From: Streptantibioticus parmotrematis
GTDB lineage: Bacteria; Actinomycetota; Actinomycetes; Streptomycetales; Streptomycetaceae
Reading direction: 5' to 3'
Assembly (NCBI RefSeq): GCF_019890615.1
Contig: NZ_JAINVZ010000023.1
Location: 60,394 to 124,393, forward strand
DNA: 64,000 nucleotides
The position numbers and the translations under genes were made by a program. Under the pieces are notes generated by a model. That model had not been told where the DNA came from, made no database searches, and saw only the letters and a list, made by a program, of their open reading frames with translations. Of the stretch, positions 62,167-64,000 are shown piece after piece (positions within the stretch are counted from its first letter, which is position 1; every line of letters begins with the position of its first letter).

Positions 62167-62535
62167 TTACAGCCAGACCAGCAGCGCGTATCCGGCGACC
62201 GCGGCAAGCGTGCCGAGGACCAGGCTGCCGAGCGCGTTGATCCCCGCCTCGGCCAGCGATCCGTCCTCCAGCAGCCGCATCGTCTCGAATCCGAACGTGC
62301 TGAACGTGGTGAACGCGCCGCAGATCCCGGTGCCCAGCAGCAGGGTGCCGTTGCTCGGCAGGCCGTGGGTCGCGGCGGCGGCGGTCAGCGCGCCGAGCAC
62401 GAACGCGCCGGTGATGTTGATGGCGAACGTGCCCCAGGGGAAGACGCTGTCGTGCCGTGCCTGCACCAGCTTGTCGAGCAGGTAGCGCAGCGGTGCGCCG
62501 ACGAGGCCGCCCACGAAGACCAGGACGACGGGCAT
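62167..62535 (-). CDS. crcB: Fluoride-selective channel CrcB (second copy)
   Basis: A 122-residue protein with four helices and the Fluc signatures GAPLRYLLD, FPWGTFAINITGAFVLG, GTGICGAFTTFSTFGFETM. It exports fluoride as a dual-topology or heterodimeric channel. The ATG overlaps the preceding DUF190 stop (TGATG). Gram-positives often encode two CrcB proteins that pair; the second is the first gene of this operon. Confidence 0.95.
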   Translation of the reverse strand: MPVVLVFVGGLVGAPLRYLLDKLVQARHDSVFPWGTFAINITGAFVLGALTAAAATHGLPSNGTLLLGTGICGAFTTFSTFGFETMRLLEDGSLAEAGINALGSLVLGTLAAVAGYALLVWL

Positions 62536-62966
62536 CAGAGGGCACCTTCCTCGGTGTTCGAACGGGATTCCGGCGGCGTGAGCACGACGGCCTCCGCGCG
62601 TTCCAGCGTGACCAGGCGGTCGCAGGCGACCTCGGCGAGTTCCGGGAGGAAGTCGCGGACGCGCTGGTCGGTGTCGACGATGACCACGACGACGGGCAGG
62701 CCCTCGGCCAGGTCGAGCAGCCGCGAGGTGTGGATGGCGCCGCCCGCGAAGCCCTCGATGCCCCGCAGGACGCTGGCCCCGGCCAGGCCGGCGCGGTGCG
62801 CGCGGTGCACGATCTCGGTGTAGAGCGGGCGGTGGTGGTACTGGTCGCCGTCGCCGAGATGGATGGTCAGCCGGGTGACAGGACCGCTCAGCGGCTCCCT
62901 GGGCTGCCGGGGCTCCGAGGCCGCGGCGTCGTCCCGGTGGTGCAGGTGCGGCAGGTGCGGGCTCAT
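62535..62966 (-). CDS. DUF190 protein
   Basis: A 143-residue protein with the DUF190 core ([83 protein letters not shown]) after a His-rich head ([13 protein letters not shown]). The PII-like fold suggests a regulatory role next to CrcB. GAGGAGG precedes ATG 62966, which overlaps the first CrcB's stop (ATGA). It lies between two crcB genes. Confidence 0.92.
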   Translation of the reverse strand: MSPHLPHLHHRDDAAASEPRQPREPLSGPVTRLTIHLGDGDQYHHRPLYTEIVHRAHRAGLAGASVLRGIEGFAGGAIHTSRLLDLAEGLPVVVVIVDTDQRVRDFLPELAEVACDRLVTLERAEAVVLTPPESRSNTEEGAL

Positions 62967-63595
62967 CGCTGCCCTCCTCGCGTGGGGTGCGACCCGGAGG
63001 TCGTGGACTCGGACCGGGGTGGCATGTCGGAACCCGGTTCCTGCGGGGGCTCGGGCAGCTTCAGGGCGCGGCCCGCCTCGGTGCGGCGGCGCGGCCCGCG
63101 GCGCACCGGCAGGCCGCTGAGGCGCCGGGCCAGCACGATGCCGGTCCAGACCGCGGCGAGCCCGGCGATCAGGCTGCTGAGCGCGTAGGCATCGGCCAGC
63201 GACCAGTGGTGGAGGGCGATCATGCCGCGCAGTTCGACGGTGTACGTGGAGAAGGTGGTGAAGCCGCCGAGCACGCCGACACCGAAGAACGGCCGCACGT
63301 AGCGCGAGGGCGGCCAGATCTCCAGGACGTAGACCATGAACAGGCCGAGCACGAAGCAGCCGCTGACGTTGGTCAGGAAGGTCGCCCAGGGGAAGCCGCC
63401 CGGCGAGGTGGGCAGGGCCCGCGCCAGGCCGTAGCGGGCGACGCTGCCCGTGCCGCCGCCGACCGCGATGACCGCCAGGACGTCCCACTGGCGCGGTCGC
63501 TGCGGGCGGCGCCGGGGCTTCGGCGGCTCGTCGGGGATGAGGTCGGGGTCGACGGGCAGCGTCTCGCCGGCCTCGGACCGGTCGGTGGACGGCAC
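62963..63595 (-). CDS. crcB: Fluoride-selective channel CrcB (first copy)
   Basis: A 210-residue form of the Fluc subunit: a Pro/Arg-rich head, then [61 protein letters not shown] and a long C-terminal tail. The start is taken as GTG 63595 because AAGGAGG lies 7 bases before it; the in-frame ATG at 63808 (MPRDTPTPAPS) with AGGAGG 3 bases upstream would add a disordered 71-residue head. It heads the overlapping crcB-DUF190-crcB operon. Confidence 0.85.
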   Translation of the reverse strand: MPSTDRSEAGETLPVDPDLIPDEPPKPRRRPQRPRQWDVLAVIAVGGGTGSVARYGLARALPTSPGGFPWATFLTNVSGCFVLGLFMVYVLEIWPPSRYVRPFFGVGVLGGFTTFSTYTVELRGMIALHHWSLADAYALSSLIAGLAAVWTGIVLARRLSGLPVRRGPRRRTEAGRALKLPEPPQEPGSDMPPRSESTTSGSHPTRGGQR

Positions 63596-63971
63596 GGGCG
63601 CGCCTCCTTGGTTGTCGGGGTGGTCGGGACGGTCAGGGCGGTCAGGGCGGCCGGACCGCTGGTGCCGACTGCCGCCGCCGGGCTCGTGGAAGCCGCGGCC
63701 CTGGGGTCGCGGGCCGGGGAGACGCGTGCCGGACGGCTGCGGCGGCGTGCCCGGGGTGCGGCGGTCGCATGCCGGAGAGGGTGCGGGAGTGGGGGTGTCC
63801 CGGGGCATGGTCCTCCTACCTGTCGTGTCGTACCCGTCGTACGCGGGTGCCAGGTAGGGACCGTTGGCGACCGGTGCGGCCGCGGTTGCGGCGAGCCCCT
63901 CCGCCGTCTTCGGCGCCCAGCTTACCGGTAGGCCGAGGGGCCTCGGCGAGCGGCCCACCCGAGGCCACGGC

Positions 63972-63991
63972 GGGGGCCGGGGGCGGCCCCC
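63972..63991. terminator. GC-rich hairpin at the right edge
   Basis: GGGGGCCG (63972-63979) pairs with CGGCCCCC (63984-63991) around GGGG. It likely ends a transcription unit that lies beyond the right edge of the window or upstream of crcB. Confidence 0.45.
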
Positions 63992-64000
63992 CGGGACCCC

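Noticed and set aside
63596..64000. Possible fluoride riboswitch upstream of crcB
   Set aside because: I looked for the conserved fluoride aptamer stems and the GATGG/ACCGCC pieces and found none in the right order.

Overview
The window is high-GC (about 73%) actinobacterial chromosome, almost certainly Streptomyces or a close relative. The evidence is the G/C-biased third codon positions, many GTG starts, the RNA polymerase-binding protein RbpA behind a consensus SigR promoter, the XRE(DUF5753)/RsbW-like ATPase/DUF397 developmental-type module, the XRE/ImmA/MAB_1171c module, and MSMEG-like envelope genes (lnt-ppm1-fxsA, LysX). I see no rRNA, tRNA, CRISPR array, transposase or phage genes.

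Layout. 1-6.1 kb: end of an acetate transporter, acetyl-CoA synthetase, a mercuric-reductase-like flavoprotein, a histidine phosphatase and a succinate-semialdehyde-type dehydrogenase. 6.2-12.5 kb: a proline-rich small ORF coupled to a YoaK protein, a self-regulated TetR/MFS efflux pair, a secreted TNT-domain protein behind a very long inverted repeat, a kinase-like protein and a secreted serine protease. 12.5-18 kb: two-gene xanthine dehydrogenase (FAD subunit plus a fused 2Fe-2S/Mo subunit), divergent from a PucR activator. 18-27.2 kb: LysX, a stand-alone Fe(II)/2-oxoglutarate oxygenase, an isochorismatase-like hydrolase with a GlxA-type regulator, glutamate decarboxylase, and an aldehyde dehydrogenase. 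27.2-29.3 kb: XRE/ATPase/DUF397 module carrying three copies of a 24-bp element. 29.3-39.1 kb: two GNATs, ExoIII, ankyrin protein, small membrane protein, FtsK-like ATPase with an altered P-loop, MocR-type regulator, YczE-like membrane protein, GDPD, MFS.

39.1-48.1 kb: rbpA, the lnt-ppm1-fxsA envelope operon facing it, an amidohydrolase, an Lrp regulator, a Cys-containing acidic protein and an acyl-CoA dehydrogenase. 48.4-53.9 kb: a tiny His-rich lipoprotein, the XRE/ImmA/MAB_1171c module, a hypothetical protein, and a lone ketoacyl synthase divergent from a TetR gene with two palindromic operators. 54.1-59.3 kb: methylmalonyl-CoA mutase mutA-mutB with the chaperone GTPase meaB. 59.4-64 kb: site-2 protease, a RodA/FtsW-like SEDS protein, and an overlapping crcB-DUF190-crcB fluoride-channel operon.

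Functionally the window is core/near-core housekeeping (acyl-CoA and propionate metabolism, purine catabolism, envelope assembly, transcription) with several regulator-target pairs whose operators can be read directly. The most distinctive signals are the three-copy 24-bp element in the XRE/ATPase/DUF397 module, mirrored operators in the spacer of a leaderless promoter for the ketoacyl synthase, the long inverted repeat before the TNT protein, and two tiny low-complexity proteins (proline-rich and histidine-rich) with well-placed ribosome binding sites.
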